A stretch of DNA of 64,000 bases from an uncultured Verrucomicrobiota bacterium (lineage in GTDB: Bacteria; Verrucomicrobiota; Verrucomicrobiia; Limisphaerales; UBA9464): positions 34,757-98,756 of the forward strand of contig CAIVQB010000001.1 in NCBI GenBank assembly GCA_903907925.1, in the 5' to 3' direction. The translations under genes were made by a program, and so were the position numbers. Numbering within the stretch: position 1 is the first letter of the stretch; each line of letters starts with the position of its first letter. Positions 27,792 through 35,852 of this stretch are shown piece by piece. Below the pieces are notes generated by a model. That model did no database searches. It was not told the origin of the DNA and worked only from the letters and a program-made list of their open reading frames with translations.

Positions 27792-28148
27792 TCACGGAAC
27801 TGCCGCCTCTTCCGGCGGGGCGGGTGAGACGCCATCGGTCACCTGACTGTCCATGACCGTGACAAACTCCAACCGGACCGAGTTGAGCAATTCGGAAAGC
27901 CGGCTGGTTTCCTCGGGGGTACGATTGCCTTTGGTCTTCGCCTCGATCATTTCCAACTGGTCGATGAACATCTTGGCGGCCTCCAGATTGACCGGCTCGA
28001 GTTCGTTGGTGTGAAGGTTGGGAAGCTTCCCAAGCAGCATCAGCGCCATCTGGGCGTGACCGGTCACCAGTTGGACAAACAGAGCCGAGTGGATTTCTTC
28101 CAACGTGGCGGTGCCCAGGGTGTCTTCATCCAGCGGAGGCGGGTTCAT
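27792..28148 (-). CDS. DUF1844 domain-containing protein
   Basis: A 118-residue helical protein. The central segment FVQLVTGHAQMALMLLGKLP and NLEAAKMFIDQLEMIEAKTKGN are characteristic of DUF1844, a family of unknown function widespread in PVC bacteria and Deltaproteobacteria. ATG overlaps the stop of the LON-domain gene by 4 bp, so the two are translationally coupled. No signal peptide; presumably cytoplasmic. Confidence 0.85.
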   Translation of the reverse strand: MNPPPLDEDTLGTATLEEIHSALFVQLVTGHAQMALMLLGKLPNLHTNELEPVNLEAAKMFIDQLEMIEAKTKGNRTPEETSRLSELLNSVRLEFVTVMDSQVTDGVSPAPPEEAAVP

Positions 28149-28819
28149 TCGATGGGATCCTTTTGAGCGCGGACGATTTCGGCCGTGAGAAAGCGGTTGA
28201 GGTGGCGGAGGCGTTCCTCGATGTCGAGGGACTGGAGGATGGTCTGCCGGGCGCCGCCATCCGACAACAGCAGAGATGCGATGAGATCGGCCAAGGCACC
28301 GCGGCATTCGATTTCGCGCAGGGCGTTCATGCAATCCTCGACCCGCACGGCACCGTCTACCGCCGCCTTCGGCACGAGCGGGTGGAGCAGGGCCGCGGGC
28401 AGGTGGGTCGCCATCTGCAGGCGCTGTTCGACCAGATCCAGAGCGCGTTCCGCAAGTGCATCCGCGGCGAGGCTTTCCGTTTCCGGAGCCGCGACCGGCT
28501 CGATCAGGTGTTGCCGATAGGGTTTGGTTTGGACCAGCCGGCCGAGTCGGACCCGGGTGATTCCCAGCAGGACTAGGTGCGAGGTTCCGTTCTCGTTGAG
28601 GACGGAGGCTCGGATCAGGCCGAGTCCGGCAATGGGGCAGGGCGACTCCCGTTTGGCGTCCGGTTTCTGCATGGCGATGCAGAACATCCGCTGACCTTCC
28701 AGCGCCTCGGCCAGCAGGGTGCGATACCGCGGTTCAAAGATGAACAACGGCAGCAGGGACTGCGGGAACAGGTTGCATCCCCCGAGAATCATCACGCCGG
28801 CACGGTCCGGAATCTCCAT
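28145..28819 (-). CDS. LON substrate-binding domain protein (stand-alone)
   Basis: A 224-residue protein with only the N-terminal substrate-recognition domain of Lon protease: MILGGCNLFPQSLLPLFIFEPRYR at the start (20-residue part FPQSLLPLFIFEPRYR is the hallmark), GLGLIRASVLNENGTSHLVL, GITRVRLGRL, and a helical C-terminal bundle. There is no AAA or Ser-Lys protease domain. Such proteins are thought to be protein-binding or adaptor factors, but no activity can be assigned. ATG at 28819 is chosen over 28891, whose additional 24 residues are not family-like. Coupled to DUF1844. Confidence 0.87.
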   Translation of the reverse strand: MEIPDRAGVMILGGCNLFPQSLLPLFIFEPRYRTLLAEALEGQRMFCIAMQKPDAKRESPCPIAGLGLIRASVLNENGTSHLVLLGITRVRLGRLVQTKPYRQHLIEPVAAPETESLAADALAERALDLVEQRLQMATHLPAALLHPLVPKAAVDGAVRVEDCMNALREIECRGALADLIASLLLSDGGARQTILQSLDIEERLRHLNRFLTAEIVRAQKDPIE

Positions 28820-28924
28820 GAATTCAGCGTACTCCGCGGCGGTCGTATCGCAAGCGGCGGCGTGGGGGTTGTCACCCCTGTCACTTGCCAATGGCGGATC
28901 TCATGCGCAGGGTGAGGCTGATTT

Positions 28925-29698
28925 ATGAACTCGAAAACACTCACGGTTCTTCTGGTGGTGGGGATCGCTGGCTTGGCGGCCGGCTGGATCTACACCAGCA
29001 AGCAGGCCTCCGAGGAACGGGTGATGGCTTATTCCCGGATCTCGACCCTGTCCAATGAACTGGTCCAAACCACCGTGCAGTTGACCGATCAGAAATCGGT
29101 GAACGGGCGGTTGAACACCGACCTGTCGCAGCGTGAATCGGAACTGTCCGCGATTTCGAACAAATGGACGACGGTCACCGGCGAACTCGTCAAGACCGAG
29201 GCCGAGGCCAAGGCGGCCTCCGAGGCGGCCAAGGCCGAAATCGACAAGCGCAATACACGCATCACCGAGCTGGAGGGCGAGAAGGACGAATTGACCCACA
29301 AGATGGACGGGCTCACCACCCAGATCGGCGGTCTCAGCACCCAGATCAAGGAAACCGAACGCCGGCTTTCGGCAAGCGAAGGGGACCGGAACCTGCTTCA
29401 GAAGGAGTTGAAGCGGTTGCTCGCCGAAAAGGCGGAATTGGAACGGAAGTTCAATGACCTCGTCGTCCTGCGCGAACAGGTCAAGAAGTTGAAGGAGGAA
29501 CTCAGCATCCGCACGCGGCTCGATTTCATCCGCCGTGGACTCTACGGATTCGAAAAGAAGGGGGCGCAACTGCTCACCGAGGGCATCAAGTCGCCCGGCC
29601 CGAAGACCACCAATGCCCCGGCTGAGATCCACGCGGAAGTGGGGACCGACGGCTCGGCGAAGACCGCCACCTCGACCAACGCGCCGGCCGCCAAATGA
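28925..29698 (+). CDS. Membrane-anchored coiled-coil protein
   Basis: A 257-residue protein with an N-terminal transmembrane anchor (TVLLVVGIAGLAAGWIY, residues 7-23), a long heptad-rich coiled coil (about residues 30-205, rich in Lys, Glu and Thr) and a short Ala/Thr/Pro-rich tail. No catalytic motif. Probably an envelope spacer or scaffold on the periplasmic side. It precedes moaA by 103 bp on the same strand; a functional link is not evident. Confidence 0.75.
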   Translation: MNSKTLTVLLVVGIAGLAAGWIYTSKQASEERVMAYSRISTLSNELVQTTVQLTDQKSVNGRLNTDLSQRESELSAISNKWTTVTGELVKTEAEAKAASEAAKAEIDKRNTRITELEGEKDELTHKMDGLTTQIGGLSTQIKETERRLSASEGDRNLLQKELKRLLAEKAELERKFNDLVVLREQVKKLKEELSIRTRLDFIRRGLYGFEKKGAQLLTEGIKSPGPKTTNAPAEIHAEVGTDGSAKTATSTNAPAAK

Positions 29699-29801
29699 CC
29701 GGCGCGGCTCGATCCGGGGTTGGATTGGGTTCCCGGATGGCACGACGCCGTTTGCAAACGAGCTCTGGCTCTGGTTCGCGCGCCGGCTATCCTGCGCGCC
29801 G

Positions 29802-30875
29802 ATGAGCACCGGCCAGTTGAGGGATTCGCACGGGCGGGTGATGCGTGATCTGCGGATCAGCATCACCGACCGCTGCAATTTCCGCTGCCTTTACTGCCTT
29901 CCTGAGACCGAGGAGGCGGCGAATTTTTACCGCTCACGCTTCGACGCCGTCCGCAATCCGCGTCCCTTTTCGCTCCAACCGATCCAATACGACTGGAAGC
30001 CGCGGGACCGACTCCTGACCTACGAAGAGATCGAGCGGATGGTACGAATTTCGGTTTCACTGGGTGTCGACAAGATCCGAATCACCGGGGGCGAGCCGCT
30101 GCTCCGCAAGGGGGTTCCGGAGTTGATCGGACGGGTCTCGGCAATTCCCGGAGTACGGGATCTGGCGATGACCACCAACGGATTCCTGTTCGCCCGCCAT
30201 GCCACCGCCCTGCGGGCTGCCGGACTGCAGCGGATCAGCTTCAGCATGGATTCACTGGATCCGGTCAATTTCAAGAAGATGACCGGCCGCGAAGGCCAGG
30301 CCGAAGTCGTCGCCGCCATCGCGCTGGCGCGTGAACTCGGATTCAAGCCGGTCAAGGTGAACGCCGTCGTCATCCGTGGCTTGAACGATCACGAGTTGGA
30401 GGCGCTGGCGGAATTTGCCCGCGAACGCGAGCTGACCCTGCGGTTCATTGAATTCATGCCGCTCGATTCCGGCCATGCCTGGCAACGGGATCTGGTGGTC
30501 TCCGGTCGCGAGATCTTGGAGCGCCTCCTGGCCCGGTTCGACCTCACACCGATCGATCCATCGGGCAACCCCGCCGAGACCGCCCGGCGTCATGCCTTCG
30601 CCGACGGCCGTGGGGAATTGGGCATAATCGCCCCGGTTACGGAACCGTTCTGCGGACATTGCAATCGTCTTCGCCTCACCGCCGACGGACGCATCCGCAC
30701 CTGCCTGTTCAGCCTGCAAGAACACGACCTGATGCCGCTGCTGCGAGGGGACGCCACCGATGCTGAAATCGCCGCCCGCCTGGTGTCGATCGTCCAGGGC
30801 AAGGAAGCCGGGCACCGGATCGGTCAGGCGGATTTCGTCCAACCCGCCCGCACCATGAGCTGCATCGGTGGATGA
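29802..30875 (+). CDS. moaA: GTP 3',8-cyclase MoaA
   Basis: A 357-residue radical-SAM enzyme for the first step of molybdopterin synthesis. The SAM cluster is CNFRCLYC (Cys25, Cys29, Cys32); ITGGEPLLRKG follows; the C-terminal cluster cysteines are in FCGHCNRLRLTADGRIRTC; the essential C-terminal GG is present (SCIGG). Odd point: between YCLPE and LLTYEEIERM there are about 35 residues (36-70) where most MoaA proteins have 12-15, an insertion close to the active site. ATG at 29802 is the natural family start. The stop is followed by a hairpin repeat. Confidence 0.94.
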   Translation: MSTGQLRDSHGRVMRDLRISITDRCNFRCLYCLPETEEAANFYRSRFDAVRNPRPFSLQPIQYDWKPRDRLLTYEEIERMVRISVSLGVDKIRITGGEPLLRKGVPELIGRVSAIPGVRDLAMTTNGFLFARHATALRAAGLQRISFSMDSLDPVNFKKMTGREGQAEVVAAIALARELGFKPVKVNAVVIRGLNDHELEALAEFARERELTLRFIEFMPLDSGHAWQRDLVVSGREILERLLARFDLTPIDPSGNPAETARRHAFADGRGELGIIAPVTEPFCGHCNRLRLTADGRIRTCLFSLQEHDLMPLLRGDATDAEIAARLVSIVQGKEAGHRIGQADFVQPARTMSCIGG

Positions 30876-30898
30876 AGTGGATTCGGACGGATGGGATG

Positions 30899-30992
30899 AA
30901 TCTGGAAAGCATGAAAGCAGGACACTGAACAACCAGAGTGTGGCGTCACCCGACGCTCTTCATTCCCTACCTGCTTTCCTGCTTTCCAGATT
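30899..30992. repeat. Inverted repeat between moaA and the PIG-L gene
   Basis: Arms of 23 bases, AATCTGGAAAGCATGAAAGC at 30899 onward and its near-perfect complement (CTGCTTTCCTGCTTTCCAGA) ending at 30992, with only one mismatch and a 48-base loop. It lies between two convergent genes. Arms of AAAGCAGG words suggest a family of palindromic intergenic repeats; no second copy is visible in the window. It may act as a bidirectional terminator-like structure. Confidence 0.8.
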
Positions 30993-31010
30993 ATTCACCC
31001 TCACGCGCCA

Positions 31011-32957
31011 TCATTCGAAATCGGCGCGGCCCCAATCCTCTGGACGGCCCTGGACTCCGGGGCGGGGTGCCCAGGCGATGCGGGATTTGTTGATGTTCTC
31101 GCCGGGCGCGGCGTCGCGTTTGTCGCCGTCATATACCAGTACGTTGAATCCAATCCGGCCGTTGTTGGGCGCGGGTTTGAATCCGATTTCTGACAGCGGA
31201 ATTGCGGCGCGGATCGCGTAGCCTTCCGGGGTTCTCCACGAGGCCAGGCGGGTGCCGGGAGCGGTCGACTCGATCGGGCCGGCGTTGGCATCCGCATCGC
31301 GCGCCGCACGCACCCGGCCGGTGCTGTCGAACGGAAAGATCCCCAACTTGTAGCACCCCAGCGTGTGTTCAGCGCCCGCGACGGGATCGAAACACAGCTC
31401 CACCGAGTCGCTGCGCCAATGTCCCTTGATGTCATCGGGGGCAATGTTGCTCACCACGATGTCGTCGGTCACCCGCACCTCGACGTAGACCGTGGTGGCG
31501 TCGTGGGCGATCCGGAATCGAGCTCCGAGATCGGCGGCGCTGGCGACCGTTCCCTGCCAGGTGTTGGTGGATGGGATTTCGTGGGACGGAAGCGCGGCCC
31601 AGGTGGATTCAGTGTCGTTGGTGGAGAGGGGTAGCGCGGATGCGACCCGCGGAATGCCGAGCTTGGGAACCGGATGCAGCCGCGCCGCAATGCGGGTTTC
31701 GCGACCGTTCAGTTGAGTGGTGGCTACCACTTCACCGTCCGCCGGCTGGCCGGCGGGTGGACGGACCAGGATTCGCATCCGATTAGTCCGATTTGGCGAG
31801 AACCGCATCGTGACATCGCTGAAGTTCGCTTCCCAACCGGGCGAGGTGGCAAACCGGATCAGCGCGCTTTCGCCGGTGGACGTCGAATTCCGGGTGTAGA
31901 GGAAAATGTCGTTCCGTTCCCCGGCGACCACCGGGATGTCGGTGACCAGTCGGGAGGCGACGTGTTCGATCCGCTCGGCATGGACCCAGGCTTGGTACCG
32001 TTCAAGGGAGGGCCGCGGGACGAATTCCAACATCAAGCCGTCGAAGATCGGTGCATCGCCGGAAGCCAGGATCCGCGCGGGCAGATCCCCGGCGACCGGG
32101 AGTCCCTGCAACAGGTCGGTTTCCTGGGTCGCGAACGGGATCACCGATTTGACCAGCGTGAAGCTCTGCGGCCGTCGGAGCCAGGTCGCGCCAGCGAAAT
32201 TTCCAAACCCCTGCGACCGATGATGCGCGAGTGCGGCTGCGGCGACCGAAGCGGGAGTCCGTCCTCCGGGCAATGATTGATCCACCACAATCGTGGCGCC
32301 CGTGCCAGCGGCACCACCAAAGTAGAGTTTCCGGGTCTGCCACGGATGCAATCCCTCCTGAGTGATCTGCTCGGGAAACCAGGTGGGGTCGGCCGCGAGA
32401 TCAAAGGCCTCAATGGCAAACACGCCGGCGGCCTGATGATTGCCATGCTGTCCCGGCGTCGGTGCGGGATTCATGGTAACGATCACCTCCGGTCGAAGCG
32501 CGCGAACCAGCCGGACCAATCGTCCGAGCGTTTCCTCGTTGCCCCATTTTTCGAGGGTGATCGAAAGGCTTTCGGTGTAGGCGAAATCCGCCTTGTCGAG
32601 GAAGTGGCAGCGGTGAATGCCAAGTTCCGCGAGGCAATCGCGGAGTTCGGTTTCCCGCAGGACGCCGAGCGCCGGACCGAGATGGGTCCCGACCATGTTG
32701 CCGCCCCCTTCACCGCGGGTGCAGTAGACGTGGGCGATCCGCGAATGCCGACCCAGCGCGTAGGAGGCCAGCGTGGCGGCCATTCCCGTTTCATCGTCCG
32801 GATGGGCAAACACGCCAAGGATGTCGGTCTTGAGCAAATCCGCTCCCTGGGCGGCGGGTGCGGGAGCGGCCGCTGGTTCCGCGGCCGGAGCGATGCCACA
32901 TGCGAGAGTGGTCGTAAGGGCACCAACGGCCAATCGCAGGAGACGGGGAAGGTTCAC
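31011..32957 (-). CDS. Secreted PIG-L family deacetylase with CBM9-like C-terminal domain
   Basis: A 648-residue exported protein starting at a GTG (VNLPRLLRLAVGAL signal; a TTG at 33023 is an alternative). The PIG-L/LmbE zinc motif AHPDDE lies at 51-56 and the second metal motif HGNHQAA at 171-177, the usual spacing for N-acetylglucosaminyl or mycothiol-type deacetylases. The middle part is beta-rich. The last 170 residues (WAALPSHEIPSTNTWQGTVA onwards, with FRIAHDATTVYVEVRVTDD) resemble carbohydrate-binding family 9 domains. Likely role: deacetylation of an extracellular glycan. Follows the DUF1501 gene by 82 bp. Confidence 0.88.
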   Translation of the reverse strand: MNLPRLLRLAVGALTTTLACGIAPAAEPAAAPAPAAQGADLLKTDILGVFAHPDDETGMAATLASYALGRHSRIAHVYCTRGEGGGNMVGTHLGPALGVLRETELRDCLAELGIHRCHFLDKADFAYTESLSITLEKWGNEETLGRLVRLVRALRPEVIVTMNPAPTPGQHGNHQAAGVFAIEAFDLAADPTWFPEQITQEGLHPWQTRKLYFGGAAGTGATIVVDQSLPGGRTPASVAAAALAHHRSQGFGNFAGATWLRRPQSFTLVKSVIPFATQETDLLQGLPVAGDLPARILASGDAPIFDGLMLEFVPRPSLERYQAWVHAERIEHVASRLVTDIPVVAGERNDIFLYTRNSTSTGESALIRFATSPGWEANFSDVTMRFSPNRTNRMRILVRPPAGQPADGEVVATTQLNGRETRIAARLHPVPKLGIPRVASALPLSTNDTESTWAALPSHEIPSTNTWQGTVASAADLGARFRIAHDATTVYVEVRVTDDIVVSNIAPDDIKGHWRSDSVELCFDPVAGAEHTLGCYKLGIFPFDSTGRVRAARDADANAGPIESTAPGTRLASWRTPEGYAIRAAIPLSEIGFKPAPNNGRIGFNVLVYDGDKRDAAPGENINKSRIAWAPRPGVQGRPEDWGRADFE

Positions 32958-33039
32958 CGCTTGATTCAACCGCACGGAACGGTTTGAGGCGAAATCAAAG
33001 TGATGGACTGGAGCCGATCCCAATTCATCGAACGCCGGG

Positions 33040-34518
33040 TCAGCTCAAAATTTCGGTGACCACGCGTCCTTCGCCCGTCGGCCCGATCAATCGTTGATCC
33101 AACCCTTGATCGCGGAAGGTGAGCGCGTGCGCGTCGAGGCCGAGTTGGTGGAGGACGGTGGTCTGGAGATCGCGGATTGTCACTTTGTCCTCAGCGATGG
33201 CGTAGCCGAAATCGTCGGTCGATCCATGGACCGCACCGCGCCGGATGCCGCCGCCGGCCATCCACATGGTGAAACAGGCCGGGTGATGGTCGCGTCCGAG
33301 AAAGGTCGAACCGCCGCGGGCCTCGTTCATCGGTGTCCGACCGAATTCACCGCCCCAGATCACCAGGGTTTCATCGAGCAATCCGCGCTGTTTGAGATCG
33401 TTAATGAGGGCGGCGCAGGAACGATCCACGTCCCGGCATTTCTTGGGGAATTGCTCCATCAGATCGTCCCCGGGACTGGTTCCGTGAATGTCCCATCCCC
33501 AGTCGTACAATTGGACGTAGCGCACTCCCTTTTCCACCAGACGACGGGCCAGCAGGCAGTTGTTGGCGAAGGAGCCTTCGCCGGGCTTTGCGCCGTATTT
33601 TTCCCGGATGGATTCCGGTTCCCGCGCGATGTCGAAGGCGTCCGGCACCGAGACCTGCATCCGGTAGGCCAGTTCGTATTGTTCGATCCGCGTCCGGGTT
33701 TCAGGGTCGTGAAACATCCGGGCCTCGGATTCATTGATCGAGCGGATGGCGTCGAGTGTCCGGCGACGGGTGTCGCGGCTCATGCCCGGTGGATTCTCGG
33801 CGAACAGGATCGGCTCGCCGGTGGTTCGGCACTGGGTTCCCTGATAGACGCCGGGCAGGAAACCGGAACCCCACAGGCTCTTGCCGCCGGTGGGATCGGT
33901 GCCACCGCTCAACAACACCACGAAGCCGGGCAGATCCTGGTTGATCGACCCGAGGCCGTACGTCGTCCACGAACCCATGCTGGCCGCGCCCGCCCGCATG
34001 TTGCCGGTGTGGACCATCAACTCCGCCGGCGCGTGATTGAACTGATCGGTCCACATCGAGCGAACGACAGTGATCTCATCGGCGATGCCGGCGAGATGCG
34101 GAATGGTTTCGCTGAACCATCCGCCGGCCTGTCCGTGTCGGGAAAAACGGTAGGGCGATCCAAGCATCTTGGGCCGGCCGCGGATGAAGGCGAACTTCTT
34201 GCCCTCGATCAATGATTCGGGGCAGTCCTGCAAATGCATCGCCTTGAGGCGCGGTTTCCAATCAAACAGATCCAGGGAGGGCGGTGCCCCGGACATGTGG
34301 AGATAGATCACTGACTTGGCCCGGCCCGGGAGGTGGGGCGGTTTTGCAGCGAGCGGGCCGGGAGTGACCGAAGCCCGTGTGGCGGCGGCGAAGGCATCGG
34401 GTGCCATTCCCTTCAACGCCAGCGCGCCGAGACTGAAGACACCGCCGCGGGCGAAGAATTCGCGGCGGGTCAGCGCGCGGGCGCGGGCCAGTCGAAGTTC
34501 GGCGGCGGTGGATGCCAT
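33040..34518 (-). CDS. DUF1501 domain-containing protein, exported by Tat
   Basis: A 492-residue protein with a twin-arginine start (TRREFFARGGVFSLGALALK) and the DUF1501 fold, related to sulfatase/alkaline-phosphatase enzymes and expanded in Planctomycetes and Verrucomicrobia. Visible landmarks are IYLHMSGAPPSLDLFDWKP, NHAPAELMVHTGNM, LVEKGVRYVQLYDWGWDIHG, LVIWGGEFGRTP and GRDHHPACFTMW, the metal-type residues of the family. Usually paired with a cytochrome DUF1549/1553 gene; here only the unrelated PIG-L gene follows. Substrate unknown. ATG at 34518 chosen to give the shortest Tat signal. Confidence 0.92.
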   Translation of the reverse strand: MASTAAELRLARARALTRREFFARGGVFSLGALALKGMAPDAFAAATRASVTPGPLAAKPPHLPGRAKSVIYLHMSGAPPSLDLFDWKPRLKAMHLQDCPESLIEGKKFAFIRGRPKMLGSPYRFSRHGQAGGWFSETIPHLAGIADEITVVRSMWTDQFNHAPAELMVHTGNMRAGAASMGSWTTYGLGSINQDLPGFVVLLSGGTDPTGGKSLWGSGFLPGVYQGTQCRTTGEPILFAENPPGMSRDTRRRTLDAIRSINESEARMFHDPETRTRIEQYELAYRMQVSVPDAFDIAREPESIREKYGAKPGEGSFANNCLLARRLVEKGVRYVQLYDWGWDIHGTSPGDDLMEQFPKKCRDVDRSCAALINDLKQRGLLDETLVIWGGEFGRTPMNEARGGSTFLGRDHHPACFTMWMAGGGIRRGAVHGSTDDFGYAIAEDKVTIRDLQTTVLHQLGLDAHALTFRDQGLDQRLIGPTGEGRVVTEILS

Positions 34519-34605
34519 GGGCCGAACGATAGTCCGTGATTCGGGCAAGACAACGCGGGAGATCGGGTGGTGGGTTGAAAGAAATGAGAATTTGGAAAGG
34601 AAAGG

Positions 34606-34625
34606 GAGTGAGTGAGTGAGCCAGT
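34606..34625. repeat. Short GAGT tandem repeat between divergent genes
   Basis: GAGTGAGTGAGTGAG is followed by CCAGTGTGAGGTTCAG. A related stretch in the opposite sense (CTCACTCACTCGCCCATTCG) is found at 62631-62650, so these are likely members of a GAGTGAG-type dispersed repeat. The similarity is short. Confidence 0.5.
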
Positions 34626-34747
34626 GTGAGGTTCAGCGCCCCCTCCGGAAGGAACGGACCGCCTTTTAATTGCCGGATGGCTTCTGCTTGGCGTTGCTGG
34701 GCGGAACGCGGTTCACTGGCCAGGTGATTGATGTGATTCCCAAAACC

Positions 34748-35794
34748 ATGCGGGCGGTGGTTTATCGCGGGGTGAATGATCTTCGGGTCGAGACGCTTCC
34801 CGTTCCGCGCATCCAGAGTGGTGAACTGCTGGTCCGCGTGGCGGCGTGTGGTGTTTGTCCCACCGACATCAAGAAGGTGCGGCAGGGAACGGTGTCCGCG
34901 CCGCGCGTCTTCGGCCATGAAACGGCGGGCACGATCGTCCGGGTCGGAGCGCGGGTCCGTGGATTCGAGGTCGGCGACCGGGTCGGATTGCATCATCACG
35001 TCCCGTGCATGGATTGCCATTTCTGCCGGCACCGCGCGTTCGCCCAATGCGCGACCTACAAGCGAACTGGCGTCACGGCTGGATTTGAACCGGCCGGCGG
35101 CGGCTATGCGGAATACGTCCGGGTGATGCCGTTCTGCCTTCCCGGCGTGGTGAAGATTCCCGCGCGTTCGACCTTTGAAGAAGGTGCCATGCTGGAACCG
35201 GTGAACACGGTGTTGAAGGCCGTGGAACAATTGCCGCTGTTGAAGGGCGACACGGTTCTGGTGGTGGGCCAGGGGCCGATTGGATTGATGTTCACCGCCC
35301 TGTTGGCTCTCCGCGGCGCGCGCGTCATCGCGACCGATCTGTTGGAAAATCGTCGCGTACTGGCGCGGCGCGCGGGCGCGTGGCGGACCTTCGATGCCGC
35401 CGATCCGCGGCTGGTCGATATGTTGCGGAAGGCGTCGGGCGGCCGGGGTGTGGATGCCGCGATCGTCGCGGTTCCCGTCGATGCGGCCGTGCTCCAGGCT
35501 CAGGAGGCACTCCGCGGTGGCGGTGTGGTTCTTCTCTTTGCCCACACAGTGCGGGGACACGAAACGCCGATCGATCTGGGCCGGATCTGCGTGGATGAAA
35601 AAACGCTGACCGGCAGTTATTCGTCGGATTTCGTCCTGCAACAGCGCGTCGCGCGGCTGGTCTTTTCGCGGAAGCTTGATGTCCGGCCGCTGATCACCCA
35701 TCGCTTCCCGTTGGAACAAACGTCCGCGGCCATTGACCTGGCCTCACGCCCGACACCGGAATCGTTGAAGATCATGATCACGGTGGCCGCCTAG
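34748..35794 (+). CDS. Zinc-dependent medium-chain alcohol/polyol dehydrogenase
   Basis: A 348-residue MDR-family oxidoreductase. Catalytic zinc residues are Cys37 in ACGVCPTDIK and His57-Glu58 in GHETAG; structural zinc cysteines are 87, 90, 93 and 101 (CMDCHFCRHRAFAQC). The Rossmann NAD loop is VVGQGPIGLM. ATG at 34748 (MRAVVYRGVNDLRVE) matches the family start. It resembles sorbitol/threonine dehydrogenases, but the substrate cannot be fixed. It stands divergent from DUF1501 and converges with the kinase gene. Confidence 0.9.
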   Translation: MRAVVYRGVNDLRVETLPVPRIQSGELLVRVAACGVCPTDIKKVRQGTVSAPRVFGHETAGTIVRVGARVRGFEVGDRVGLHHHVPCMDCHFCRHRAFAQCATYKRTGVTAGFEPAGGGYAEYVRVMPFCLPGVVKIPARSTFEEGAMLEPVNTVLKAVEQLPLLKGDTVLVVGQGPIGLMFTALLALRGARVIATDLLENRRVLARRAGAWRTFDAADPRLVDMLRKASGGRGVDAAIVAVPVDAAVLQAQEALRGGGVVLLFAHTVRGHETPIDLGRICVDEKTLTGSYSSDFVLQQRVARLVFSRKLDVRPLITHRFPLEQTSAAIDLASRPTPESLKIMITVAA

Positions 35795-35852
35795 CCATTG
35801 TTCCGCAGGAGTGAAAGAGGGTTACCGCTTGCGGGCAGCTCGCCCGTTCCAT

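Noticed and set aside
34262..35719. 485-codon minus-strand frame under the alcohol dehydrogenase gene.
   Set aside because: The plus strand encodes a complete zinc dehydrogenase with all metal ligands; this is its shadow.
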